From positions 62,001-126,000 of the forward strand of contig JAJUGU010000004.1 in NCBI GenBank assembly GCA_029265815.1: 64,000 nucleotides of DNA. Reading direction: 5' to 3'. This stretch comes from Anaerolineaceae bacterium. GTDB lineage: Bacteria > Chloroflexota > Anaerolineae > Anaerolineales > Anaerolineaceae. Position 1 is the first letter of the stretch; every line of letters starts with the position of its first letter. The position numbers and the translations under genes are program-made. The notes beneath the pieces were generated by a model. That model was not told where the DNA came from and searched no databases. It was given only the letters and a program-made list of their open reading frames with translations. Positions 1 through 8,984 of the stretch are shown here, piece by piece.

Positions 1-2
1 TG

Positions 3-638
3 GGCTCCTACCTGTCCCGCCATGCCGCCAACATAAAGCTGGAATACCTGGCCACCAATCGCATCCGTGTAGTCTACAATCCCTACCATCCGGCTGCGGT
101 CATGGTCGGCGGCTGCATGCTAAAAGCCACAGCAAATATCGACCTCCCCACCGGATACTTTTCCGGTGCGGCTTCTCTGTTCTACATCCATGCGGTCAGA
201 ACGGCGGGCTCCACCACCTTCACCCTGGGTGCAAACACCACCCCCGTGGAGAGTGACACCTCCCGCGTGATCGGCACCTGCTACTGGGATGGTACATCTC
301 TCAGCAACATTATTTCTTTTTACCCCGCTAATGGCTTCCCACTCGCAGATTATGACAGCGGGTGGTTTGCCTGCGCTTACAACAACACCTACACCCTCAC
401 CCACAACCTTTCAGGCGTCCCCCGCCTGGTCATTCTCTTTCATGCCACCGATGCGGCCGGCACCAGTGAATGGATCCCGGTCTACGCCGTGTATGGAGAT
501 TCAGCCACGAAAGGCAATATCGGATTTACTTCTTCGCTCATCTACGTGGTTGCAGCCAATGGATCAACGCAGGGCTGTGTTTACAGCTTCCGCCGTTCTT
601 CGGGTTCCGGCTATTACCGCGTTCTTGCCTGGTTATAG
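3..638 (+). CDS. C-terminal part of phage-tail-like / secreted fibre-like protein (5' truncated by window)
   Basis: Frame is open from base 3 to the stop at 638. Gly/Ser/Thr/aromatic-rich C-terminus (HNLSGVPRLVILFHATDAAGTSEWIPVY) resembles phage tail or fibre proteins; followed by compact overlapping small genes. Confidence 0.45.
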   Translation, partial: GSYLSRHAANIKLEYLATNRIRVVYNPYHPAAVMVGGCMLKATANIDLPTGYFSGAASLFYIHAVRTAGSTTFTLGANTTPVESDTSRVIGTCYWDGTSLSNIISFYPANGFPLADYDSGWFACAYNNTYTLTHNLSGVPRLVILFHATDAAGTSEWIPVYAVYGDSATKGNIGFTSSLIYVVAANGSTQGCVYSFRRSSGSGYYRVLAWL

Positions 639-649
639 AAAGGTGTTTT

Positions 650-1048
650 ATGATCACACTCATTAGATCAAAAGATGGAACGATCAAGACCTTTTCCCCC
701 CGCCCGTTCGAAGGGTATAACCTTGCCCTGGGGGAATCCATCGAGTTAGTTGATACCACATTCGAGGAGTTCGCTCAGCGCTTCGTGGTGTCTTGCATGG
801 GAGTTACCGGCGAGACCCTCAGTGTCAAGCAGGGCAGCCCTGATCTGATCGTCAACATCACCGCCCCCGGGCAGACTACCGTAGATGTGGATATCAACGG
901 CTCTATTGAGACTCTCACCCCCATAGATGGGGGTTTTCAGGTCATACTTGGAACGGATGTACCCGGTGTGTTCGTCATTCAGCCCGCCGAACGCAAGAAA
1001 TTCTGCGCTGCCGGCCAGGGTTTATTAGTTATTGAGGTGAATCCATGA
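650..1048 (+). CDS. hypothetical protein, possible phage/tail-associated
   Basis: ATG at 650, 132 aa (MITLIRSKDGTIKTFSPRPFEGYNLALGESIELVD...). Ends in an ATGA overlap with the next ORF. Confidence 0.55.
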   Translation: MITLIRSKDGTIKTFSPRPFEGYNLALGESIELVDTTFEEFAQRFVVSCMGVTGETLSVKQGSPDLIVNITAPGQTTVDVDINGSIETLTPIDGGFQVILGTDVPGVFVIQPAERKKFCAAGQGLLVIEVNP

Positions 1049-1218
1049 GCAAAGTGATCAAGAAGAACGGCAAATTCATCCTAGAACCTGATGCAAAAAA
1101 CCTTGCCCGCGCTGAACATGCCGCGGACAAGGAAAGGTTGAATCAGAAACTTTCAGACGAGCAATTGAGGGCGCTGCTTCAGCGCGTCTTGGATCGGCTT
1201 GCAGCGCTCGAAGGTTGA
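1045..1218 (+). CDS. small hypothetical protein (57 aa)
   Basis: ATG at 1045 overlaps the previous stop (ATGA). MSKVIKKNGKFILEPDAKNLARAEHAADKERLNQKLSDEQLRALLQRVLDRLAALEG; coiled-coil-like C-terminus. Not in the supplied ORF track. Confidence 0.5.
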   Translation: MSKVIKKNGKFILEPDAKNLARAEHAADKERLNQKLSDEQLRALLQRVLDRLAALEG

Positions 1219-1304
1219 TCGGATCAAAACGGCTTCAGTCTCTTTTCAACAAGCACATTGCTTTTTCGGTTACAATTATTATTAAGAGTCTATCTGGAGC
1301 CGCA

Positions 1305-1997
1305 ATGCCCGTAAAAATACTTGTTCCCTTCAAAGCCGTCTCCGAAGTGGCCGGCAGCACCCTTGTGATCGATCATCCGAGCCGCTGTTCAATTTGCGGA
1401 AACGAATCAGCTAATTATTACGAAACGCACCGCCTGCCGCTGCGTGCCGGGCGAAAACGCCCCGGGCTTTACAGAGCCAAGTACCAGATCAATAAAAAAT
1501 ACCGGTTGAAAATCAAGGTTTGCGAAACCTGCTACCTGGCCGGGTATCTCACCGACCCCGACGCTTTCGATTACGATCCTACCCCGTTAGGCAGGCTGGC
1601 GCGTCTGATCTCCACCGGTTACACGATCGGGGCGGTCATCGCTGCCGCCGGGCTGCTTTTCTTGAGCGGCCTTCTTCCTGATGTGGGCCTGTCTGGGGAA
1701 TTCGAAAACTATTGGAAGTTTCTGGCTGGAATTGGTTTGTTGATCATTGTCTGCATGTGGCTGCTGCAAAAACAGCGCCAGAACAAAATCAGAACAGAAT
1801 TGCAGGCCAAAGGCTTGAACCTGCAGAAACCTTACCGTGCGGATATCTTCACCCCGGTGGTTGAAACCATTGACAATCCACAGGCCGTAGCCCTCACCAT
1901 CGGCCTCGCCAATGATCAATGGGCGCAGGATTGTGCGAAACATTTCGGCTGGGAAAGCCAGCCGTATGAACCAGGAGAAAAAAGAGGAATTGAATAA
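1305..1997 (+). CDS. hypothetical membrane protein with N-terminal Cys motif
   Basis: ORF 1215..1997; likely start ATG 1305 (MPVKILVPFKAV). CSICGNE...CETC zinc-ribbon-like pattern and two predicted TM segments. Confidence 0.6.
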   Translation: MPVKILVPFKAVSEVAGSTLVIDHPSRCSICGNESANYYETHRLPLRAGRKRPGLYRAKYQINKKYRLKIKVCETCYLAGYLTDPDAFDYDPTPLGRLARLISTGYTIGAVIAAAGLLFLSGLLPDVGLSGEFENYWKFLAGIGLLIIVCMWLLQKQRQNKIRTELQAKGLNLQKPYRADIFTPVVETIDNPQAVALTIGLANDQWAQDCAKHFGWESQPYEPGEKRGIE

Positions 1998-2645
1998 ATG
2001 AGAGCATCCCTTTCAGATGAATCAGTACCCGTACGGCAGGAACCCTCAGCCGAATCCATTTCGATCACCTCGTTGAAAAAAGGAGACGAATTCGAACTGG
2101 GCAAGGTGGTTCGCAAAAAGAAAGAGTCCTGGGTGTTTGTCACCCTGGATAACGGCGTTACCGGATACATAGCCGGTACGACGCGCATCTTCTCCGTGCA
2201 AAAAGTGGAAGCCATTGGCAATCCATTGGATGTACACGAAGCCCCTGATGTTAATTCCCCCATCCTTAAAACCATCCCCAAGAAAACGCCTTTTACGATT
2301 TGTGGTTTCGAGAAGATCGAGCCCGATGAAGAAGGAAATGGCGGCGGGGAGTGGCTGGTAATGCGCGATGAGGAAGTGAAGAAAGGCTACGTGCGCATCG
2401 GCGCCAAACTGCGGGCTGTCGCGGAATATTCCGCTGCCAGCGCGCGCAAATTAATGATCACCGGCGGCATCTTTTCCGCGATTGGCATTGTGGCATACTT
2501 CGTCATTCAGGCAACCTCTACCTCTGCAAGCAGCGGCGGAGACGCCAGCTTCCTTGCACTCGGTTTGCTGGTTCTGGGCTTATTCCAGCTCGGGCAGGGA
2601 TATCTCCAGTACCGCAAGGTGAAAAAAGACGAAGTCAAAAAGTAA
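1998..2645 (+). CDS. SH3-like domain membrane protein
   Basis: Starts immediately after the previous stop. N-terminal bacterial SH3-like repeats (SVPVRQEPSAESISITSLKKGDEFELG..., NPLDVHEAPDVNSPILKTIPKKTPF) and C-terminal TM segments. Confidence 0.6.
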   Translation: MRASLSDESVPVRQEPSAESISITSLKKGDEFELGKVVRKKKESWVFVTLDNGVTGYIAGTTRIFSVQKVEAIGNPLDVHEAPDVNSPILKTIPKKTPFTICGFEKIEPDEEGNGGGEWLVMRDEEVKKGYVRIGAKLRAVAEYSAASARKLMITGGIFSAIGIVAYFVIQATSTSASSGGDASFLALGLLVLGLFQLGQGYLQYRKVKKDEVKK

Positions 2646-2649
2646 CTAA

Positions 2650-2692
2650 AAAAGACGGCGGTTCTATGCAGATCGCCGTCTTTCTTTTTTCG
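2650..2692 (+). terminator. intrinsic terminator (potentially bidirectional)
   Basis: AAAGACGGCG...CGCCGTCTTTCTTTTTT between convergent genes. Confidence 0.75.
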
Positions 2693-2702
2693 CCATAATC
2701 GT

Positions 2703-4040
2703 TTATTTTCCCATCGCGCTGAACATTTCTTCATTGGTCATGAACTTGAAATCTTCTACCCCCAGTGCCTGCTTTTGACGCTGCTCGGCTTCTTCCAGAC
2801 GGGCAAGGTCTTGCTTGCGCACCAGAACCTTATGCGCTTGATTCAGTTTTTCCTCGAGCGTTTGCGCCGGAGAATTGCTGCTGTGAACGGCAGGATGCGC
2901 CTTGAGATATTCCAAAACCGCCTTTACACCATTCTCTCCATCCTTGCGCGCCAGACCCACCAGCCCGTAACTGGCCATCCGTGACCACCCGGCAATAAAA
3001 ACACCCTCAATCGGCTGGCTGTGTTCAACGTCATACGCCTCGTAAGAAATCCCGTCAACCGGATAGACTGGATTCGGATTCTTGACAAATTCGTTCCATT
3101 CCACCGGTAGACCAAAATCGCTGTCTACGGCGTCGCCAATGCAAAAAATAACGGAATCAACATCCAGTAACCGGTGTGTGCCCAGCCCCACTGCCCTGGT
3201 CTCATTACCTTTGAGTACCAGTTTATTATCTTCGACCTCTAATCCAACCACTTCGCCTTTTTCATTACTAATGATGCGCGTGGGTGAAGCGAGGAAGTCA
3301 AATCGCAGGCGCGTATCCGAAACCTTTTGTTCGGCTCTGGGCAGCGCAGACAGCAAGAAATCTCTGGCCGCCTGCACATCCTGCCCGACTGCCTGCATGA
3401 ACGGAGCACAGCGTGCCAGTTCTTCATCCAGCGCGGCCTGGTCAAGATTGGCAATCACGTAGCCCATCTCCTTTTCGGTGAACTTCACCTCGGCAGGTCC
3501 GCGCCGTGCGACACCAATCACCTCGTCCACTTTTAGATCATGGATCGCCCAGTGGGCAATATCCATCATGACATTGCCAACCCCAACCGCTGCTACTCGG
3601 CCGCGCACGTGGAATTCTCTCGTGCTGTAAGGGGGGAGCCTGTTATAGTGGTAAACGACATCCTTGGCATGGTACACACCTTTCAGGTCTTCGCCCGGAA
3701 GGTTCATCTTCTTCGTTCCCTGAGCTCCAGAAGCAACCAGAATCGCGTCAAACCCCATCCCGCGCAGTTCGTCCAGCGAGACATCGCCTGAATTGCCAAC
3801 CGTGACATTGCCAAGGTAATTGATCAGCGGCAGATCAAGTATCTGGCGGAACTGCTTGCGCAGTCCCTCTTTGATCTTATATTTATCGTAATAGATGCCA
3901 TATTCAGCAAGCCCGCCCGGCTTGATATCACGGTTAAGCAAAGTAACCTCAATGCCTTCTTCAACAAGTTTACGGGCAGCATAAAGCCCGGCGGGCCCGG
4001 CCCCGATAACCAGGACGTGACGATTGTGATCAGTAACCAT
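2703..4040 (-). CDS. FAD-dependent pyridine nucleotide-disulphide oxidoreductase, adrenodoxin-reductase-like ferredoxin--NADP+ reductase
   Basis: GAGPAGLYAARKL dinucleotide-binding motif near N-terminus, GVGNVMMD second Rossmann motif, GWSRMASYGLVGLARKDGENGVKAV C-terminal motif typical of FprA/adrenodoxin reductases. Confidence 0.8.
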   Translation of the reverse strand: MVTDHNRHVLVIGAGPAGLYAARKLVEEGIEVTLLNRDIKPGGLAEYGIYYDKYKIKEGLRKQFRQILDLPLINYLGNVTVGNSGDVSLDELRGMGFDAILVASGAQGTKKMNLPGEDLKGVYHAKDVVYHYNRLPPYSTREFHVRGRVAAVGVGNVMMDIAHWAIHDLKVDEVIGVARRGPAEVKFTEKEMGYVIANLDQAALDEELARCAPFMQAVGQDVQAARDFLLSALPRAEQKVSDTRLRFDFLASPTRIISNEKGEVVGLEVEDNKLVLKGNETRAVGLGTHRLLDVDSVIFCIGDAVDSDFGLPVEWNEFVKNPNPVYPVDGISYEAYDVEHSQPIEGVFIAGWSRMASYGLVGLARKDGENGVKAVLEYLKAHPAVHSSNSPAQTLEEKLNQAHKVLVRKQDLARLEEAEQRQKQALGVEDFKFMTNEEMFSAMGK

Positions 4041-4087
4041 GCGCGCTCCCTTTTGAAAAGTCCTTTAATTTCACATGCAAATTGAGA

Positions 4088-4170
4088 TGTGGCCTTCGGA
4101 AGGCTGCCGTAGGCAAGACGGTGAAGGGGTCAGGCAACCCCATACCCTGATATTGAAGCAGCCTGATAAG
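4088..4170. ncRNA. candidate structured RNA / regulatory element of unknown class
   Basis: Nested inverted repeats: GCCTT/AAGGC (4092-4104), GGCTGC/GCAGCC (4102-4107 / 4158-4163), CCGT/ACGG (4107-4121), GGGGT/ACCCC (4126-4141), plus CAGG loop complementary to CCTG at 4146-4149. Confidence 0.3.
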
Positions 4171-4299
4171 GTTTTTGCATTCATTCTACTACAAGGGGTA
4201 AATACAGATACACAGCAATAGCAGAGTATTCAAGATTAAAAATGCAGCAGTGTACTTGAATCGTACACTGCTACTAATAAAATTGGCTTAAATAAAAAG

Positions 4300-4371
4300 T
4301 GAGCGCGGAGAGGATCGAACTCTCAACCAATGGCTTAAAAGGCCACTGCTCTGCCATTGAGCTACGCGCCC
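4300..4371 (-). tRNA. tRNA-Lys (anticodon UUU)
   Basis: Reverse complement GGGCGCGTAGCTCAATGGCAGAGCAGTGGCCTTTTAAGCCATTGGTTGAGAGTTCGATCCTCTCCGCGCTCA folds as a cloverleaf; anticodon loop CTTTTAA gives UUU; TTCGATC T-loop. Confidence 0.93.
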
Positions 4372-4463
4372 ATTTTTGGACGGCATGAATTTTATCACGC
4401 CATCTCATATCGGTCAACGCTGAATCTCGATCCTCCTGACATGAGTTTCCTCCTCATTCTCTA

Positions 4464-4501
4464 ATCAAAAAGAATATGCCCCGTCCAGTCGGGGCATATT
4501 C
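4464..4501 (-). terminator. strong minus-strand intrinsic terminator-like hairpin
   Basis: Perfect 12-bp inverted repeat GAATATGCCCCG/CGGGGCATATTC (4472-4501) followed on the minus strand by TTTTTGA. Confidence 0.65.
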
Positions 4502-4651
4502 TACGATCAATCCTCATCCAGAATTGGGAACCACAATTTTTCACGTTACGATAACAGTCTACTAAAACGATGATCAATCGATAAATAATCAAATATTGAG
4601 TAATATCTTATCACAATGAGTCCGAAAATACAACACTCTGGTTTTACGAAT

Positions 4652-4684
4652 AAAAAAGGCTGCCCAATCTAATGGGCAGCCTTT
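4652..4684 (-). terminator. intrinsic terminator of the aminotransferase gene
   Basis: GGCTGCCCA...TGGGCAGCC with A-run on + strand (T-run on minus). Confidence 0.8.
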
Positions 4685-4702
4685 GGATCACCAAAAAACC
4701 GG

Positions 4703-5773
4703 TTACGCCTGCTTCATGAAGTCTTCCATCGCCTCTAGCAGGGCATCGATATCCGCCATGGAGGTCTCACCCATGGTAGCCACACGGTAGGTCAGATCCT
4801 TGATCTTGCCGTAGCCGTTGGCGATGCGCATGCCGCGCGCCTGCAGGAACTTGTTGAGCGCGCTGATATCCCACTTGAGTTCATTCTTGACCGTCACCAC
4901 AGTCTTGGAGCGGTATTCGGGTTTCGCCAGGGGTTCCATCCCGTGTGCAATCGCCCAGTCTTGAACTTTCTTCGACATCGCCTGGTGGCGCGCGAAGCGT
5001 GCATCCAGACCTTCCGCCAGGATGCAATCAAGCTGCAGGTCGAGGGCAAATATCAACGGCATGACCGGGGTCATGGGGGTGGAATCTTTGATCCGGTGTT
5101 TTTCCATCAGCAACAGGTCGAAGTACCAGCCGCGGTTTTCAACCGATTCGGCCTTCTTCATCGCGCGGTCAGAAGCCGCTGCCAGCGCCAAACCTGGTGG
5201 CAAGGCCAGGCATTTCTGCGAGCTGGTGAGCAAGAAATCCACACCGAGTTTATCCATCTCAATTTTGACACCGCCCAGTGAAGAAACCGCATCCACCAGG
5301 ATGAGGGTATCTGGGCTGACTTCCTGAACAACCTTGCAAAGGTCAGCCAGCGGATTCTCAACTCCGGTCGAGGTTTCATTATGCACGATCGTGACGGCTT
5401 CGTAGTGTTTCTTCTTGAGCGCATCGCGCAGCATGTCGGGAGTAATGGCTTCGCCGAACTCGACTTCGATTTTGTCGGCGTTCTTGCCGTTTGCCACTGC
5501 CACATCGTTCCACCTCTGGGCAAAAGCACCGTTCACACACGAAAGCACATCCTTTTGCACAAAGTTGCGGATGCCGGCTTCCTGCATTCCCGATCCGGAT
5601 GAGGCTGCCTGAAAAACCCGGTATTCGGTATAGAATAGCTTCTTGGCCCTTTCTTCCGTCGAGCGGAAGATGGCTTCGAAATCCTTGCTGCGGTGCGGAA
5701 GCATGGGCTTTGCTTGAGCTGCCAGCACTTCCGGCGCAACGTCCACTGGTCCTGGCACAAACATATGGGTCAT
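4703..5773 (-). CDS. class V aminotransferase (alanine--glyoxylate / serine--pyruvate type)
   Basis: VPGPVDVAPEVL start, PLP-lysine region SSQKCLALPPGLALAAAS, and overall family signature. Confidence 0.82.
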   Translation of the reverse strand: MTHMFVPGPVDVAPEVLAAQAKPMLPHRSKDFEAIFRSTEERAKKLFYTEYRVFQAASSGSGMQEAGIRNFVQKDVLSCVNGAFAQRWNDVAVANGKNADKIEVEFGEAITPDMLRDALKKKHYEAVTIVHNETSTGVENPLADLCKVVQEVSPDTLILVDAVSSLGGVKIEMDKLGVDFLLTSSQKCLALPPGLALAAASDRAMKKAESVENRGWYFDLLLMEKHRIKDSTPMTPVMPLIFALDLQLDCILAEGLDARFARHQAMSKKVQDWAIAHGMEPLAKPEYRSKTVVTVKNELKWDISALNKFLQARGMRIANGYGKIKDLTYRVATMGETSMADIDALLEAMEDFMKQA

Positions 5774-5833
5774 GACACTCTCCTTATAGAAGCGAATCGA
5801 AAATGATCCGGACGTTCTGTCCGGGTAAATCCC

Positions 5834-6043
5834 TTAGCGCAAGAAGAAGGATAACACAACAAGGATCACAAAGAATGAACCGGCGAGGATGCCGATACGC
5901 TTCAGATCCTGTTTAACATAAGTGTAATCCGGATTAAATTCGGCCACTGCAGAACGGCTGTTCACTTTTACTGCAGGCGTAGTGACGGCTGCTGCCGGAC
6001 TGGTTGGGGTGCTGATTGAACGTTTTTTAGTCTTCTTTGCCAT
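5834..6043 (-). CDS. small tail-anchored hypothetical protein
   Basis: MAKKTKKRSIS...; single C-terminal TM (IGILAGSFFVILVVLSFFLR); adjacent to and co-oriented with the sortase gene. Confidence 0.6.
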   Translation of the reverse strand: MAKKTKKRSISTPTSPAAAVTTPAVKVNSRSAVAEFNPDYTYVKQDLKRIGILAGSFFVILVVLSFFLR

Positions 6044-6078
6044 ACCATTCTCCTGATCATTCAAGACTTGATAAATTT

Positions 6079-6978
6079 CTACTGCATAATCCCCTGGACG
6101 ACGATGCGCTTGTTATCCACCAGGTATGGATAACAGGAGATCAATGTAATCATACGCTCATCTGTCGATTCCATCAGGTCAACCCGGGTGGGTTCGACGA
6201 TGACTGTATTTGTGACAATGTATGTAAATGAGCGATCCTGCGTGATGACGATGATCTCATCACCTTTCTTAAGTTTGTCGAGATTACGAAAAATCTCACC
6301 AAAAATATCATTGTGAGCTGAAAGAACGAGATTTCCTTGCTCGCCCGGGTTGGCAGAATCAAGATGCTGCCCAACACCCTTTTTAAGTTGTTCCCAGCCG
6401 TCTCCCATCACAACCGTGGCATCCACACCAATGGCAGGTATCTGGATCTGACGCGCCTGCTGCGGTCCAGCGGTCGGAATGGGCAAATTAGCATAACTTT
6501 GCATCAACGGCCGCAGATGCTCGGGGATCTCTGCTTCATTAAACTGGTTTTCCACACCGGCAGCCGGCGGAACATGTCCGCCCGGCAGCACAACCGCCGT
6601 TATAAGCGGTGTGGGAGTCACGGTTGATTTTTCAACCACGCTGGCCACCTCTTTGTTCAAACTGCGCAGCAGGTTGATTCCGTTAAGAAAAATAAAGAGC
6701 AGTCCCAGAATGGCAACGATCTCCACCGCGAAAAGAAAGCGGTCCATGCCTTTCTTTCGGCGAGATTGAACCCGTTCACGCAGGGGTACAAAACTTTCTT
6801 CATCTTCATCACTCAAAGAAGATTCTCTGATGTTGCTCGCATCGGTCTCAACATGGATCACACGTCCGGTTCTGCGGTAAGCATCAATGCGCGCTTCCCG
6901 TTCCGCACGGCGTTTTTCCATCAACAGCTGCCGCAGTTCATCTGCGGTCAGGTCTTCAACCGAGCGCTTGCGTGGCAC
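6079..6978 (-). CDS. sortase family protein
   Basis: N-terminal TM, PAIGVDATVV, catalytic LVLSAHND (His) and TLISCYPY (Cys) motifs; Arg near C-terminus (DNKRIVVQG). Confidence 0.85.
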   Translation of the reverse strand: MPRKRSVEDLTADELRQLLMEKRRAEREARIDAYRRTGRVIHVETDASNIRESSLSDEDEESFVPLRERVQSRRKKGMDRFLFAVEIVAILGLLFIFLNGINLLRSLNKEVASVVEKSTVTPTPLITAVVLPGGHVPPAAGVENQFNEAEIPEHLRPLMQSYANLPIPTAGPQQARQIQIPAIGVDATVVMGDGWEQLKKGVGQHLDSANPGEQGNLVLSAHNDIFGEIFRNLDKLKKGDEIIVITQDRSFTYIVTNTVIVEPTRVDLMESTDERMITLISCYPYLVDNKRIVVQGIMQ

Positions 6979-7098
6979 AGGTTGTCCTCTTCATTGCGGC
7001 GTATCCCGGGTTGATTATACCCGATTTTATATTTCGTATTTTCACACTGCATCAACATTCTTCATCCATGCTAAAATCAACGCTATAGAGGATGAACT

Positions 7099-7863
7099 AT
7101 GATAAAAAATTATCTCATTGACATGGATGGTGTACTTGTAAAAGGGAAAACCATCATCCCGGGTGCTGACAAATTTATACAGCGTTTGTTGGATTGCGGA
7201 ACGAAATTCCTCATATTAACCAATAATCCTTTATATACCCAGCGCGACCTGGAACACCGTTTGAATATCATCGGCCTCAAGGTGCCCGCTGAATGTATTT
7301 TCACCTCTGCTATCGCCACTGCGCGCTTTTTACAGAATCAAAAACCAAATGGCACTGCTTTTGTAATAGGAGAAACCGGTCTTACCCAGGCACTGCATGA
7401 GGTAGGTTACGTCCAGACCGACACCAATCCCGATTATGTGGTTTTAGGCGAAGTGAACAGTTATAGTTTTGATGTGATCACCAAGGCGATTCGTTTGATC
7501 AACGCCGGTGCCATATTCATCGCCACCAATCCCGATGCAACGGGGCCGCTGGAATCAGGAATAGTACCCGCCACCGGCGCCCTCGCGGCACTGATCGAAA
7601 AAGCTACCGGCCGTGCCCCCTTCTTCGTTGGAAAACCTAACGCGCTGATGATGCGCAGCGCTATCCGCTATCTGGGAGTGCACTCCGAAGATACCATCAT
7701 GGTCGGCGACCGCATGGATACCGACATTGTGGCCGGCGTCATGAGCGGTCTGGAGACTATCCTGGTATTAAGCGGTGTCTCAACCCTCGAAGATGTCAAA
7801 CGCTTCCCCTACCGTCCCACGCGCATAGTTAATTCAGTGGCTGAGATAGAGGTTGAGTGTTGA
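7099..7863 (+). CDS. HAD-superfamily hydrolase, NagD-like
   Basis: [10 protein letters not shown] motif I, LTNNP motif [10 protein letters not shown] and GDRMDTDI motifs. Confidence 0.85.
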   Translation: MIKNYLIDMDGVLVKGKTIIPGADKFIQRLLDCGTKFLILTNNPLYTQRDLEHRLNIIGLKVPAECIFTSAIATARFLQNQKPNGTAFVIGETGLTQALHEVGYVQTDTNPDYVVLGEVNSYSFDVITKAIRLINAGAIFIATNPDATGPLESGIVPATGALAALIEKATGRAPFFVGKPNALMMRSAIRYLGVHSEDTIMVGDRMDTDIVAGVMSGLETILVLSGVSTLEDVKRFPYRPTRIVNSVAEIEVEC

Positions 7864-7882
7864 AATTTCAGGACTACCGATT

Positions 7883-8812
7883 ATGACCATGCATACCCAT
7901 AACAACCAGGGGATTCAAAGAAAATTTATCATCTCCATCATCCTGACCTCATTAATCCTGGCTGCTGAGATCATTGGTGGTATCTGGTCTGGTTCATTAG
8001 CGCTGCTTTCTGACGCTGCACACGTATTCTCTGATATCTTCGCGCTTGCCCTCAGCTATTTTGCCTTGCGCCTTGCCGCGCGCCCGCCCGACGACCAGCA
8101 CAGTTACGGCTGGCACCGCGCCGAAGTGCTGGCAGCGCTGGTCAATGGTGTGTCGCTGCTGGTAATTGCCGTCAGCATCTGGGTAGAAGCTTTCAAACGC
8201 TGGCAGAACCCGGTTGAAATCCGCAGCATGGAAATGATGATCATCGCGGTCATAGGGCTTGCCGTGAACGTGGCAGTGGCCGTGATCCTTGGAGGTCACG
8301 ACCATCACCATGATGAACTTGAAGTACATAAAGAAAAACCCCGCAACCTTAACGTACAAAGCGCATTCCTGCACGTGCTTGGTGATCTGATTTCATCACT
8401 AGGCGTCATCGTCGCCGCGGTGCTCATCCGCATCACTTCAGCCTACTGGATTGACCCCCTGATTTCCATCGTCATCGGTATCGTGATTCTTCTCAGCGCA
8501 TACCGCGTTACACGAAAATCGCTTCATATCCTTATCGAAGGAGTGCCTGAAGGGATGTCAATCAAAAAGATCAATGAATCGATGCGATCCATCCCTGCTG
8601 TCGACACCGTCCATGATCTGCACGTATGGAATTTGAGTTCCGAGAATATTTCTCTCAGCGCTCATGTAGTCCTTTCCAGTGATAATACCAAAACCCCAGA
8701 GCAGGTGATGGCAGAAATCAAAACTTTACTCGAATCGGAATTTAACATCCAGCATACAACCCTGCAATTTGAAAATATCCCCTGTGGAGATGGTCATGGC
8801 GGATGTAATTGA
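7883..8812 (+). CDS. cation diffusion facilitator (CzcD-like metal efflux)
   Basis: Six TM segments, DAAHVFSD and HVLGDLISS motifs, His-rich loop GGHDHHHDE. Likely start ATG 7883 in track ORF 7853..8812. Confidence 0.85.
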   Translation: MTMHTHNNQGIQRKFIISIILTSLILAAEIIGGIWSGSLALLSDAAHVFSDIFALALSYFALRLAARPPDDQHSYGWHRAEVLAALVNGVSLLVIAVSIWVEAFKRWQNPVEIRSMEMMIIAVIGLAVNVAVAVILGGHDHHHDELEVHKEKPRNLNVQSAFLHVLGDLISSLGVIVAAVLIRITSAYWIDPLISIVIGIVILLSAYRVTRKSLHILIEGVPEGMSIKKINESMRSIPAVDTVHDLHVWNLSSENISLSAHVVLSSDNTKTPEQVMAEIKTLLESEFNIQHTTLQFENIPCGDGHGGCN

Positions 8813-8865
8813 CCCTAGATGCCTTCTAACCTTAGGTGGAATTAAAATTATGATAAAATAACAGC

Positions 8866-8960
8866 GTCGGACAGAGCAACCAGCCTGACAAAGTGAACGT
8901 TAGAACCTCAAAGGTGCTTTTCTTCCTGCACGCAGGGAGTTGGTGCCCGGAGGTTTTTTT
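8866..8960 (+). promoter_or_regulatory. structured 5' leader with intrinsic terminator upstream of CDF gene (candidate riboswitch/attenuator)
   Basis: AACCTC (8904-8909) pairs GAGGTT (8950-8955), GGTGC pairs GTGCC with wobbles, inner CTTCCTGC/GCAGGGAG, then T7 at 8954-8960. ACCAGCCTG (about 8879-8887) is partly complementary to CAGG..TTGGT inside the terminator. Confidence 0.45.
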
Positions 8961-8984
8961 GTTAATACGGAGGAATCAGTATAT

